This document shows positions 9,302 through 17,080 of a DNA stretch of 64,000 nucleotides, piece after piece. A program made the translations under genes and the position numbers. The notes beneath the pieces are model-generated. The model saw only the letters and a program-made list of their open reading frames with translations. It did not search any database and had not been told where the DNA came from. How positions within the stretch are numbered: the stretch's first letter is position 1; the number at the start of each line of letters is the position of its first letter. This stretch comes from Micromonospora nigra (GTDB lineage Bacteria; Actinomycetota; Actinomycetes; Mycobacteriales; Micromonosporaceae): the NCBI RefSeq assembly GCF_900091585.1, contig NZ_FMHT01000003.1, forward strand, positions 4,145,501 through 4,209,500, written 5' to 3'.

Positions 9302-10177
9302 ATGCGCGTGAAATACGTCCTGTCCGAGGTACTGGTCGGACTGTGGCGCAACGTGACCATGACCATCGCGATGATCATCACGATGGCGGTCTCGCTGACC
9401 ATGCTCGGTGCCAGCGGCCTGATCTACAGCAAGGTCGCCGACATGAAGGAGCTGTACTTCGAGAACATCGAGGTCTCGGTCTTCCTCAAGTCCGACGTGA
9501 CACCGGAGCAGAGCGAGGCCATTCGCGCCCGGCTCGACGCCGACCCCCTGGTCGAGGAGGTCACGTTCGTCAACAAGGAGGAGGCGTTCAAGCGCTTCCA
9601 GGAGATGTTCCGGGACTCGCCGGACCTGTTGAGCGCGGTCAAGGCCGACGTGCTCCCCGAGTCGTACCGGCTGAAGCTGGTCGACCCGCAGCAGTACAAG
9701 ACGATCTCCGAGCAGTACGGCGCGGTCGAGGGCGTCGACCAGGTGGTCGACCAGAGCCAGGTGCTCGACAAGATCTTCGACCTGTTCACCGCGGGGCAGA
9801 ACATCGCGCTGGTCGCCGCGATCGCCATGGCCGTGGCGGCCCTGCTGCTGGTCGCGAACACCATCCAGGTCGCCGCGTACAGCAAACGGCGCGAGGTGGC
9901 GGTCATGAAACTGGTCGGCGCCTCCAACTGGTTCATCCAGGCACCGTTCGTGCTGGAGGCGGTGGTCGCCGGGCTGATCGGCTCGATCCTGGGGCTCGGG
10001 GCCCTGATCGCTCTCAAGGTGTTCCTGTTCGACGGCGCGTTGAGCACGTTGCAGGGCCTGTTCGCCCCGGTCAGCTGGGGTGAGGTGTTCCTGACCTTCC
10101 CGGTGATGGCCGGTGTCGGCGGCCTGATCAGCGCGATCACCGCCTGGGTCACCCTCCGCTTCTACCTGCGGGTCTAG
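9302..10177 (+). CDS. ftsX: Cell division protein FtsX (permease-like)
   Basis: FtsX is the integral membrane partner of FtsE. The 291-aa protein shows the expected topology: a first membrane helix at about residues 18-42, a large extracytoplasmic domain (about 50-160) that contacts cell-wall hydrolases, then three helices including IALVAAIAMAVAALLLVANT and VVAGLIGSILGLGALIAL. The cytoplasmic coupling segment YSKRREVAVMKLVGASNWF is characteristic. ATG 9302 is preceded by GGAGG with 8-nt spacing. The downstream hairpin at 10232-10276 probably ends the ftsEX transcript. Confidence 0.97.
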   Translation: MRVKYVLSEVLVGLWRNVTMTIAMIITMAVSLTMLGASGLIYSKVADMKELYFENIEVSVFLKSDVTPEQSEAIRARLDADPLVEEVTFVNKEEAFKRFQEMFRDSPDLLSAVKADVLPESYRLKLVDPQQYKTISEQYGAVEGVDQVVDQSQVLDKIFDLFTAGQNIALVAAIAMAVAALLLVANTIQVAAYSKRREVAVMKLVGASNWFIQAPFVLEAVVAGLIGSILGLGALIALKVFLFDGALSTLQGLFAPVSWGEVFLTFPVMAGVGGLISAITAWVTLRFYLRV

Positions 10178-10231
10178 TCGCCGGTACGACCCCAGGGTCG
10201 TCTTGCGCGGCTGAGGTTCGTAGGCCGCGTT

Positions 10232-10276
10232 CAAGGACCCTTCCGCGCCGGAACAAAGGGCACGGGAGGGTCCTTG
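10232..10276 (+). terminator. Hairpin between ftsX and smpB
   Basis: A 13-14 bp stem (CAAGGACCCTTCC with GGGAGGGTCCTTG, one G-U pair) begins 55 nt after the ftsX stop. A weak T-containing stretch follows. Confidence 0.65.
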
Positions 10277-10342
10277 TCGTTCGGGTAGCATGATCTCCGC
10301 TCTCCGGCCGACCGGGGAGCGGCCAGAAAGGGGGTGTCACCG

Positions 10343-10822
10343 ATGCCACGGGAGAAGGGGCGAAAGGTAGTCGCCTCCAACAAGAAGGCGCGCCACGACT
10401 ACGCCATCCTCGACACCTACGAGGCGGGCATGGCGCTGACCGGCACCGAGGTCAAGTCGCTGCGGGCGGGGCGGGCGTCGCTGGTCGACGCGTTCGCGCA
10501 GGAACGTGACGGCGAGCTCTACCTGCACGGGATGCACATCCCCGAGTACACCCAGGGCACCTGGACCAACCACGAGCCCCGGCGTACCCGCAAGCTGCTG
10601 CTCAAGCGGCTGGAGATCGACCGGCTGATCGGCAAGACCCGCGAGGGCGGGCTGACGATGGTGCCGTTGCAGGTCTACTTCTCCGACGGTTGGGCCAAGG
10701 TGGAGATCGCCCTGGCGAAGGGCAAGAAGTCCTACGACAAGCGGCAGGACCTCGCCAAGCGGGACGCGGACCGGGAGATCGCCCGGGTCGTCGGCCGGCG
10801 CGGCAAGGGCATGGACGACTGA
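10343..10822 (+). CDS. smpB: SsrA-binding protein SmpB
   Basis: SmpB binds tmRNA and places it in the A site of stalled ribosomes for trans-translation. The 159-aa protein has the family core [31 protein letters not shown] and [11 protein letters not shown], and the C-terminal basic tail [20 protein letters not shown] that mimics mRNA in the channel. ATG 10343 follows a GGGG run with 8-nt spacing; the GTG at 10334 has no ribosome site. The tmRNA gene starts 107 nt downstream on the same strand, so both partners of the rescue system are adjacent. Confidence 0.97.
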   Translation: MPREKGRKVVASNKKARHDYAILDTYEAGMALTGTEVKSLRAGRASLVDAFAQERDGELYLHGMHIPEYTQGTWTNHEPRRTRKLLLKRLEIDRLIGKTREGGLTMVPLQVYFSDGWAKVEIALAKGKKSYDKRQDLAKRDADREIARVVGRRGKGMDD

Positions 10823-10929
10823 AAAGTCCGCTTTGTCTGGTTCGGTGTCCAGGTCGGTGAACCTCGGGATGAATCCCGTTGCGGCAGGCGTTAGGCTTGG
10901 TGTGGCCGCCGTCAGGAGCGGCCCGTCGA

Positions 10930-11305
10930 GGGGGTGACTGGTTTCGACTTCGTACGTTGCGGTAGGGGAAGCGAGCCGAGGAAGCCGACGTCGTCTCGTG
11001 AATCGGTCGTCGGAAACTTATAAGCGCCAAGAACAATCGCGCTGACTTCGCTCTCGCCGCCTGAGGCGAGTAGCTAAGTCTGTCGGCCTGGGAGCGCCTT
11101 CGACCCAGTAGCCGGCATCAGCTAGAAGGCTGGCCAATCGGACCCGGTCGCGGGGTCCGTGCGGCGAGATCAATCAGCGACTGGGCCCGTCACACCGACT
11201 CGCTCGCGTGATCGGAGGGGCCGAGTAGAGGCACAGCGAGCTGCGCTCGGAGAAGCCCTGCCAAACCGGCGAAGGACCCGGGTTCGATTCCCGGCACCTC
11301 CACCA
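10930..11305 (+). ncRNA. ssrA: tmRNA (ssrA), tag AKNNRADFALAA
   Basis: tmRNA rescues stalled ribosomes and adds a degradation tag. The 5' end GGGGGUG pairs with CACCUCC near the 3' end (one G-U) to form the tRNA-like acceptor stem, and the CCA at 11303-11305 is encoded. The T-arm GGGUUCGAUUCCC is visible. The resume codon is GCC at 11026; the tag reads AKNNRADFALAA and ends at UGA 11062-11064. A -10-like TAGGCT lies at 10892-10897, which would leave a short 5' leader for RNase P. A perfect 16-bp terminator begins 6 nt downstream. Confidence 0.97.
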
Positions 11306-11310
11306 CCTGA

Positions 11311-11346
11311 ACTGTGCGCCCCGGCCCACTGGCCGGGGCGCACAGT
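11311..11346 (+). terminator. Terminator of tmRNA gene
   Basis: The 16-bp stem is exact (11311-11326 with 11331-11346) around a 4-nt loop, followed by CGTTCC. No gene is seen in 11347-11474. Confidence 0.9.
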
Positions 11347-11474
11347 CGTTCCACCCCCGCACGATCGCCACCCCGGCAGGGAACCCGCCGAGGTGCCGTC
11401 GGTCCACCCCTGGACAGGACACCGCCTCCGGGGCCACCATCGGCGTACGCGGTCAGCGACGCGGGAGGTGCCCC

Positions 11475-11903
11475 ATGGCCACCGATCCGATCCGGCAACC
11501 GTCCACCGCCCCCGGTCTGGTGGGTGCCGGCCACACTCTCAGGCTGCTGCTGCTCGACCCGGCCGAGCCGGTACGGCGGGATCACCTCCGCCGCGGGCTC
11601 ATCCCCCTGAGCCGGAGTTTCGTCGAACACGTGCAAGCCACCGAAGGCCCCGACGGCCGGTACGCGGAACTCGTCCACGCCGCACCCCGACTCGACCGGG
11701 GAGTGCGGCTGCTGGTGCGGGAACACGCCGTGATCGCCGCCAGCCTGGACGCGCTGCACGAGACGGTCCGGCGGCCCGGGGTGGGCGCGGACGAGCTGCG
11801 CCACGCCGTCGCGCAGCTCCTCGGGGCGCTGCACCGGCACCGGCAGCGCGGCGCGGATCTCATCTGGCAGGCGTACCAGACGGATCTCGGTGGGGAGACC
11901 TGA
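11475..11903 (+). CDS. Hypothetical protein, mostly helical
   Basis: I do not recognise this 142-aa protein. It is soluble, with no signal or membrane segment. It has amphipathic helices rich in His, Arg and Leu (for example LVREHAVIAASLDALHETV and LGALHRHRQRGADLIWQAY), a spacing that loosely recalls four-helix metal-binding bundles, but no hemerythrin motif can be defended. ATG 11475 follows GGGAGG with good spacing. A lipoprotein gene begins 26 nt after the stop on the same strand, so the two may share a transcript. Confidence 0.6.
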   Translation: MATDPIRQPSTAPGLVGAGHTLRLLLLDPAEPVRRDHLRRGLIPLSRSFVEHVQATEGPDGRYAELVHAAPRLDRGVRLLVREHAVIAASLDALHETVRRPGVGADELRHAVAQLLGALHRHRQRGADLIWQAYQTDLGGET

Positions 11904-11929
11904 GCGGCCCGGAACCGACCGGCTGACCC

Positions 11930-12898
11930 GTGCGTCCAACCCGTATGCGTCGATTCATCGCCCTGCTGGGCCTGCCACTGCTGCTGATGGCCGCCGGCTG
12001 CGCCTCCGGTGGCGACGACACCGCCGACGGGTCCGCGAGCCCCGACCACCTCGACGAGGCGTTCCACCAGCGCGCCGCCGAGGTGGCCGGGAACTGGCGG
12101 CCGGGCCCGACGTGGACGGACGGGTACGTGCCCCTCCAGGGCCCCACCGTGCTCGTCGGTGACCCCGATTTCACCCCGGACACCGAGGCGGCGTTCCGTG
12201 CCGGCTGGTTCCGCGCCCAGGTCGCCCTGCCCGGCGCGCGTCCCGCCGACGGGGTCGTGCGCTTCCCCGACGGTCGGCTCACCGTGCCGCTGGTCAGCGC
12301 CGAGGAGGCGTACCGGCAGCTCGACCAGGGTGACCCGCCGCCGTGCGCCGGGCGCCCCAAGGAGCCCGCCACCCCGCCGCCGGCCGGCCCCTCCGACGGG
12401 CCCGACGCCGCGACCGGCGACGCCGCGTCGTTCGCCTGCATCCCGCTCACCGTGACCAGGGTCGAGCTGGGCGCGGCGACCGTGCGGACCAGCCGGGGTG
12501 AGGCGCAGGTGCCGGCCTGGCTGTTCACGGTCGAGGAGATCGCCGCGCCGGTCGCCCGGCTCGCCGTCGCCACCGAGGCCGTCGCGGAACCCCCGCAGCC
12601 GACCGGCCCGAAGTCCCCGGCCCCCGAGGAGCTGGTCGGCGCACAGGACCTGGTCTCGGTGGACGGTGCGACCTTGACCTACCACCTGGGCGTGGGTAGC
12701 TGCGACACCGGGATCACCCCGCTGGTGCGGGAACAGGACGGGACGGTCGTGGTCGGCGGATCGGTGGTCCGTTCCACGGGTGTCTGTGACGAGATGCTGA
12801 ATCTGGAACCGGTGACCGTCACCCTCGACGCGCCGCTGGCCGCGCGGCCGGTGCTCGACGTGGTGACCGGCGCGCCGCTCCGATTCACCGGGAGGTGA
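11930..12898 (+). CDS. Secreted lipoprotein of unknown function
   Basis: The N-terminus is a lipoprotein signal: basic MRPTRMRR, hydrophobic FIALLGLPLLLMA, and lipobox MAAGC, so the mature protein is anchored in the outer leaflet of the membrane by Cys24 (counting from GTG 11930). The 322-aa protein has a Pro-rich insert around residues 145-165 and four to five further cysteines that may form disulfides outside the cell (CAGRPK, FACIP, GSCDTG, GVCDEM). No known domain is recognised. The start may instead be ATG 11945; neither has a clear ribosome site. Confidence 0.7.
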   Translation: MRPTRMRRFIALLGLPLLLMAAGCASGGDDTADGSASPDHLDEAFHQRAAEVAGNWRPGPTWTDGYVPLQGPTVLVGDPDFTPDTEAAFRAGWFRAQVALPGARPADGVVRFPDGRLTVPLVSAEEAYRQLDQGDPPPCAGRPKEPATPPPAGPSDGPDAATGDAASFACIPLTVTRVELGAATVRTSRGEAQVPAWLFTVEEIAAPVARLAVATEAVAEPPQPTGPKSPAPEELVGAQDLVSVDGATLTYHLGVGSCDTGITPLVREQDGTVVVGGSVVRSTGVCDEMLNLEPVTVTLDAPLAARPVLDVVTGAPLRFTGR

Positions 12899-12923
12899 CC
12901 TGGCGGGCGCGGCGGGCGGCTGG

Positions 12924-14519
12924 TCAGAGAATGGGCGGCACGTCGGTGCGGATGGGCACCGGCAGCACGGTCGGCCGGTCGGCGGCCAGCCCCTCGGCCA
13001 GGGCCGCTCCCAGCCGGTCCAGGTCTTCGACCACCTCGGTGGCACAGCCGTAGCCGCGGGCGATCGCCGTGATGTCCAGGCCCGGCAGGTCCAGCCCCGG
13101 CACCCCCGGCGTGTCCTTGAGGGCGGCGAACGACTTGAGGATGGCGTACTGCTGGTTGACCGGCACCACGACGACCAGCGGCAGGCCCAGCCGGGCGGCG
13201 GTCCACAGGGCCTGCACCGAGTAGTGGAACGAGCCGTCGCCGATCACCGCCACCACCGGCCGGCGACGGCCGGTGTCACGCTGCGCGAGGGCGATCCCGA
13301 CCGCCGCAGGCAGCCCGTAGCCGAGACCGCCGCTGGCCACGGTGAAGTACGACCCGGGCCGGGTGATCCGCAGTCGGCGGCGCAGCGCCGGCAGGTTGGA
13401 CGGTGACTCCTGCACCAGCACCCCGTCGACGGGCCAGTGCGCGGCCAGGGCGGCGAACAGTGCGTCGGCGCTCGGCGGGGAACCCGCCTCGGGCGGGGGC
13501 GGGGGCGGGCGGGCCGGCGGCGCGGGGCGGTCCGTGGCCGGCACGAGGTCGAGCAGGTCGGCCAGGGTCAGGCCGGCGTCGCCGAGCAGGCTGTCGCCGA
13601 CCGGGGCGCGGGCCGCCTCGTCCGGGTCGTCGGTGACGTGCAGCAGCCGTACCCCGTCGGGCAGGTACTCACCGGGCACGTGCGGGTAGTACCGGAACAC
13701 GGGGGCACCCACCACCAGCACCGTGTCGCACCCGCGCAGTCGTTCCGCAAGGGGTGCGATCGCGTAGGGCAGCACCCCCTGGAAGTGCGGATGGTCCTCC
13801 GGGAAGACGGCCCGCTCCGGGGCGGGCGCGGCCCACACCGGGGCGGCGATCCGTTCGGCGAGGGCGACGGCGGCGGGCCAGGCGTCGGCCCGGTCCACAG
13901 CCCCTCCCAGCACCAGCGCGGGCGCGCGGCTGGCCGCCAGCACCGCCGCGAACTGGCCCAGCCGGTACGGGTCGGGGGCGATCCGGGTGGAGACGCCGCG
14001 TACCGGCCGGGGCGGGTCGGCGGGCTGCGCCCAGTCGTCCAGCGGCAGGGAGAGGAAGACCGGCCCGGCGGGTGGCTGGACCGCCGTCGCGTACGCGCGC
14101 ATGACCGCGGCTGGGACGTCCTGCGCGCGGACGGGCTCGTGGGCCCACTTCACGTACGGCCGGGGCAGGTCGGTGGCGTGTCGGGCGGCCAGCCGGGGCT
14201 CGATCAGCAGCATCTCCCGGGTCTGCTGGCCGGCGGTGACGATCAGCGGGGTCCGGTTGTGCCAGGCGGCGACGAGGTTGCCCATGCCGTTGCCGGTGCC
14301 CGGGGCGGTGTGCAGGTTGACGTGCGCCGGCCGCCCGGTGGCCTGCGCGTACCCGTCGGCCATTGCGACGGCCGACGCCTCGTGCAGCGCGTGCACGTAG
14401 TGCAGGTCGGCGGGGAAGTCGCGCAGGAACGGCTCCTCGGTGGAGCCGGGATTGCCGAACACGGTGGTCATGCCCAGGTCGCGGAGCAGATCGTAGGTGG
14501 TGTCGCGGACCGTTGCCAT
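12924..14519 (-). CDS. mdlC: Benzoylformate decarboxylase-like ThDP enzyme
   Basis: Thiamine-diphosphate enzymes of this type decarboxylate aryl 2-oxoacids to aldehydes. The 531-aa protein matches benzoylformate decarboxylase along its length: Ser26 in GNPGSTEEP, Glu47 in HALHEAS (activates ThDP), His70 in NLHTAPGTGNGMG, and the ThDP/Mg motif starting GDGS with the metal-binding Asn in PVNQQY. From memory of the Pseudomonas putida enzyme, its catalytic His281 aligns with Tyr278 here (FRYYPH in place of FRYHQY), so substrate or activity may differ. A Pro-only stretch (PPPPPP) lies in the linker near residue 345. It is alone on its strand; no mandelate-pathway gene is adjacent. The specific substrate is uncertain. 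Confidence 0.8.
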   Translation of the reverse strand: MATVRDTTYDLLRDLGMTTVFGNPGSTEEPFLRDFPADLHYVHALHEASAVAMADGYAQATGRPAHVNLHTAPGTGNGMGNLVAAWHNRTPLIVTAGQQTREMLLIEPRLAARHATDLPRPYVKWAHEPVRAQDVPAAVMRAYATAVQPPAGPVFLSLPLDDWAQPADPPRPVRGVSTRIAPDPYRLGQFAAVLAASRAPALVLGGAVDRADAWPAAVALAERIAAPVWAAPAPERAVFPEDHPHFQGVLPYAIAPLAERLRGCDTVLVVGAPVFRYYPHVPGEYLPDGVRLLHVTDDPDEAARAPVGDSLLGDAGLTLADLLDLVPATDRPAPPARPPPPPPEAGSPPSADALFAALAAHWPVDGVLVQESPSNLPALRRRLRITRPGSYFTVASGGLGYGLPAAVGIALAQRDTGRRRPVVAVIGDGSFHYSVQALWTAARLGLPLVVVVPVNQQYAILKSFAALKDTPGVPGLDLPGLDITAIARGYGCATEVVEDLDRLGAALAEGLAADRPTVLPVPIRTDVPPIL

Positions 14520-14703
14520 CGCCTGCGAATCTATCGGGGCAAGGCCGGCCTATCGGGCTTTTCGCCCCGGTGGTCGCCGGTCCGAGGTCACGGACGGCAG
14601 CGGTGGCGGGCCCCCGGTTGCCGGCCATTCTCCCGTGCGCATTGTCGATCACCTCGCCGCCAGACCTTAGCCAGCGCCGGGGGTGCAGGTTAAGGTGCCA
14701 GAC

Positions 14704-14796
14704 ATGGCGTTGACAGCGCGGATGGTGCCGATGGACCCTGCCGTCCCGGTGTGCGCCGCAATCCGTGCCCGAGCGTGGTTCCTGGTAGGTGCGTGA
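14704..14796 (+). CDS. Leaderless 30-codon ORF just upstream of yqgE
   Basis: ATG 14704 lies 7 nt after a TAAGGT -10 box (14691-14696), the leaderless pattern seen elsewhere in this window. The frame reads 30 codons, beginning MALTARMVPMDPAVPVCAAI and ending RARAWFLVGA, and stops at TGA 14794-14796, one base before the yqgE ATG. It could be a small protein or, more likely, a leader whose translation delivers ribosomes to yqgE, which itself has only a weak ribosome site. There is no sequence evidence of function beyond position. Confidence 0.45.
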   Translation: MALTARMVPMDPAVPVCAAIRARAWFLVGA

Positions 14797-14797
14797 C

Positions 14798-15385
14798 ATG
14801 CAGGGAGAGGGGCGCGCGATCAGCGGGCGGACGGAGTCGATGACCGGGAAACTGCTGGTCGCGACACCCGCGCTGAAGGATCCCAACTTCGACCGTACGG
14901 TCGTGCTGCTGGTGGCCCACGAGGCCGGCGGCGCGCTCGGGGTGGTGCTGAACCGGGCCACCGAGGTGCCGGTCGCCGACGTGCTGGGCGACTGGAGCGA
15001 CCTGGCCCGCGACCCGGCGGTGCTCTTCGAGGGCGGCCCCGTGCAACCCGACTCGGCCATCTGCCTGGCCCGGATGCGCAACCCGGTGAAGCGGATGCGC
15101 GGCTTCCACCAGGTCTCCGGTGCCGTCGGCACCCTCGACCTGTCGGTCGACCCCGAGCGGCTGCGGGAGAGCATCGGCGGCATCCGCGTCTTCGCCGGCT
15201 ACTCCGGCTGGGGGTCGGGCCAGTTGGAGCAGGAGATCGCCGACGGCTCCTGGTTCCTGCTGGACGCGCTGCCCGGAGACGGCTTCGTCGACCGGCCCGA
15301 CGACCTGTGGCCGATGGTGCTGCGCCGGCAGGGCGGCATGATGGCCGCGGTGGCCCACTTCCCGCCGGACGTGGCGCTGAACTGA
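14798..15385 (+). CDS. YqgE/AlgH family protein
   Basis: The 195-aa protein has the YqgE/AlgH signature: TGKLLVATPALKDPNFDRTV and VVLLVAHEAGGALGVVLNR at the start, then LFEGGPVQPD, and RVFAGYSGWGSGQLEQEI in the C-terminal half. The family is widespread; its biochemical role is unclear, with proposals in transcription regulation and cell-envelope control. ATG 14798 is one base after the leaderless small ORF's stop and has no strong Shine-Dalgarno, pointing to coupled translation; ATG 14840 (MTGKLL) is an alternative. A G/C-palindromic hairpin follows the gene. Confidence 0.88.
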   Translation: MQGEGRAISGRTESMTGKLLVATPALKDPNFDRTVVLLVAHEAGGALGVVLNRATEVPVADVLGDWSDLARDPAVLFEGGPVQPDSAICLARMRNPVKRMRGFHQVSGAVGTLDLSVDPERLRESIGGIRVFAGYSGWGSGQLEQEIADGSWFLLDALPGDGFVDRPDDLWPMVLRRQGGMMAAVAHFPPDVALN

Positions 15386-15435
15386 CCCGGCACCGCCGGC
15401 TGGCGGCCCTCGCCCGGGTGGCGGTGCCGGGTGGC

Positions 15436-15468
15436 TCGGGGGCCCCGCCTCGGAGGGGGCCCCGCGAG
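15436..15468 (+). terminator. Hairpin after yqgE
   Basis: Two self-complementary GGGGCCCC blocks flank GCCTCGGAG and can pair with each other, with adjoining CTCG/CGAG. It lies between yqgE and the tRNA promoter. Confidence 0.5.
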
Positions 15469-15497
15469 ATGACCATGCGGACGGTCGTGTGTATAGT
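15469..15497 (+). promoter_or_regulatory. Promoter of tRNA-Ala
   Basis: ATGACC (15469-15474) and TATAGT (15492-15497) are spaced by 17 nt, 32 nt before the tRNA 5' end. Both boxes and the spacing fit a strong sigma70-type promoter. Confidence 0.7.
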
Positions 15498-15529
15498 TCT
15501 TCCAGTGCCCGGGTGACCGGGCAAGGCAA

Positions 15530-15602
15530 GGGGCCGTGGCGCAGCTGGTAGCGCACCACACTGGCAGTGTGGGGGTCAGGGGTTCGAGTCCCCTCGGCTC
15601 CA
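15530..15602 (+). tRNA. tRNA-Ala (anticodon GGC)
   Basis: The full cloverleaf is visible: acceptor GGGGCCG/CGGCTCC with the G3-U70 pair that identifies alanine tRNAs, anticodon stem CCACA/TGTGG with loop CTGGCAG (anticodon GGC, 15563-15565), and T-arm GGGGTTCGAGTCCCC. The discriminator is A15602 and CCA is not encoded. It is flanked by its own promoter and a terminator. Confidence 0.97.
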
Positions 15603-15617
15603 CCCTTGGAACAGCAG

Positions 15618-15658
15618 GTCAGCGGCCTGGTCGAAAGTCTGTCGACCAGGCCGCTGAT
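15618..15658 (+). terminator. Terminator after tRNA-Ala
   Basis: A 15-bp perfect stem (15620-15634 with 15642-15656), extendable by two pairs, with a 7-nt loop. Confidence 0.8.
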
Positions 15659-15755
15659 GTGTCTACCGACCCGGCCGCATCACCGCTTCTCACACCTGCT
15701 GCGCGTGTCACATCCCGGCACGGAGCACCAGCCCGCGGGGCGGGGGGAGCCCGGC

Positions 15756-16442
15756 TCAGCCGTAGTAGACGATGACCGTGCCGACCGCGGCGACGTTCCA
15801 CAGCATGTGGGCCACCACGGCTGCCGTCAGCCGGCGGGTGGCCAGGAACAGTCCAGTGTAGACCAGGCCGGCGACGGCGATGGAGAGCGTGTTCAGCGCG
15901 TTGGCCGGCAGGTGCAGCAGGCCGAACAGGAGCACCGAGACGACCGCCGCCACCCGCAACGCCACCCGTGGCCGGGCAGACCGTTGCGGGATCGCCCCGA
16001 GCAGGAATCCCCGGAAGTAGAGTTCCTCGGCGATGCCACCACCCACGATGCCCAGAACGAGTGTGGCGGCCACGGCGGCCGCTCCGCCGGAGGTCATCCG
16101 AAGGATCTCCTGGACTTCCGGATTGGCGGCGCCGCCGGCGGCGGGCAGCAGCACCCCGAACTCCAGCAACAGGCGCGGCGGAACGGTGGCCACCGCGATC
16201 AGCGCGTCCCGCTGCCAGTGCCGCGATGTCAGGCCCAGACTCCGGTGGGTCAGCCCGTGGCGGCGCAGCCACCAGGCGATGAGGGCGGTGGCCGACACCA
16301 GTTCGGCGCCGGCAACGGCGAGCAGCGCCACCGGCGCCCCGTCTGCCGCGAACAGGCCCGCGGCGAGCGGCGGACCGACGAAGCAGATCAGCGCGCCAGC
16401 GAGGAACAGTCCGGTGGTGCGGACGGGTGCGGGTACGGTCAC
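15756..16442 (-). CDS. CPBP family intramembrane glutamic protease
   Basis: The 228-aa protein has about six hydrophobic segments and the three conserved CPBP (CAAX protease/bacteriocin-processing, Abi) motifs: EELYFRG (EExxxR), FGLLHLP (FxxxH) and HMLWN (HxxxN). Members cleave peptide bonds within the membrane; in bacteria they are linked to bacteriocin self-immunity, peptide maturation or signalling. No peptide gene is adjacent. The GTG start at 16442 sits 25 residues before the first long hydrophobic stretch ends, so it is plausible. The target is unknown. Confidence 0.85.
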   Translation of the reverse strand: MTVPAPVRTTGLFLAGALICFVGPPLAAGLFAADGAPVALLAVAGAELVSATALIAWWLRRHGLTHRSLGLTSRHWQRDALIAVATVPPRLLLEFGVLLPAAGGAANPEVQEILRMTSGGAAAVAATLVLGIVGGGIAEELYFRGFLLGAIPQRSARPRVALRVAAVVSVLLFGLLHLPANALNTLSIAVAGLVYTGLFLATRRLTAAVVAHMLWNVAAVGTVIVYYG

Positions 16443-16513
16443 GGCTGGTCCAGCCTCTCAGTCGGCGGCTCGAGTCGATCGGCGTACCGGTAACCGGGAT
16501 GGCCGGCCGGCGG

Positions 16514-16562
16514 GATATCGACTTTCGATATCCTAGACGAGGTGCATATCGAATTTCGATGT
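16514..16562 (+). promoter_or_regulatory. Two ATATCGA-type operators upstream of DUF2975 remnant
   Basis: The first palindrome is ATATCGA-CTT-TCGATAT (16515-16531, with a flanking G/C pair). The second is ATATCGA-ATT-TCGATGT (16546-16562, one mismatch). Their centres are 31 bp apart, about three helical turns. They sit immediately before the GTG at 16573 and are probably the binding sites of the small HTH repressor whose gene is now truncated downstream. Confidence 0.6.
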
Positions 16563-16572
16563 GGGGGGCGTT

Positions 16573-16981
16573 GTGCGCACTGACGTCGGGGGGCGTCGTC
16601 CCCCTACCGGTCCGGCGGGCCAGTGGGCCTTCGAAGCGGCCACGGCGGGTGCCGTGGCGCCCTGCTGGCTGCCGCCTCGGCGCTGGGTGTGCTGGTCGCA
16701 GACCACCTGATCGTGCCCGTGACAGTGACGCCCGACCTGGGGCCGCAGGTCACGGCCGGTCGCTTCGCGCTCGTCCCCCAGGGCACCGCCATCCTGACCG
16801 TGACCGAGCCGACCGCCGGCGACCGGCTCTGGGTCTTCGGGCCGGCGCTGCTGATCGCCGCCGTCATCGCGGCGGCCGGAGCGTTGCTGTGGCGGGTGGC
16901 GCGGTCGCTGCGCACCGCGCGGCGGCAGAGTTCCTGCGCCGGGGCGCGGCGCTGCGCGCCGACCTCGACGGCCTGGTGTGA
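16573..16981 (+). pseudogene. Degraded DUF2975 membrane protein
   Basis: Pieces of one membrane protein appear in three successive frames. The N-terminus (VRTDVGGRR...FEAATAGAVA) is in the frame of GTG 16573; the middle (ALLAAASALGVLVADHL ... LVPQGTAILTVTE ... LLWRVARSLRT) is in a second frame; the end (AEFLRRGAALRADLDGLV, stop 16979-16981) is in a third. The segment that normally follows SLRT (a GDPF-type loop and two further helices) is missing, so there has been at least one frameshift and one internal deletion. The normal partner is the HTH gene that starts on the overlapping TGATG. Confidence 0.6.
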
Positions 16982-17074
16982 TGGTCCCGGCCGACGACGA
17001 GCAGTTCACCGGTCACCGGGTGGTCTGCCACCTCGACCGACTGCTCACTGAGCGCCGGATGACTCTCACCGAAC
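16981..17074 (+). pseudogene. Truncated Xre-type HTH regulator
   Basis: The ATG at 16981 overlaps the DUF2975 stop (TGATG), the usual layout of this gene pair. It reads ADDEQFTGHRVVCHLDRLL then TERRMTLTE, the first helices of a roughly 75-aa HTH_26-type regulator. At TLTE (17071-17073) the similarity stops, and the next codons (HTYAENPSD) belong to unrelated sequence containing the start of the ArsR-like gene at 17081. The join marks the left boundary of the inserted block. The open frame continues to 17337 only by chance. Confidence 0.6.
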
Positions 17075-17080
17075 ACACCT

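Noticed and set aside
15530..15602. tRNA-Ala as attachment site of the 17-27.8 kb block
   Set aside because: The block starts 1.5 kb downstream, there is no integrase, and I found no second copy of the tRNA 3' end further on.
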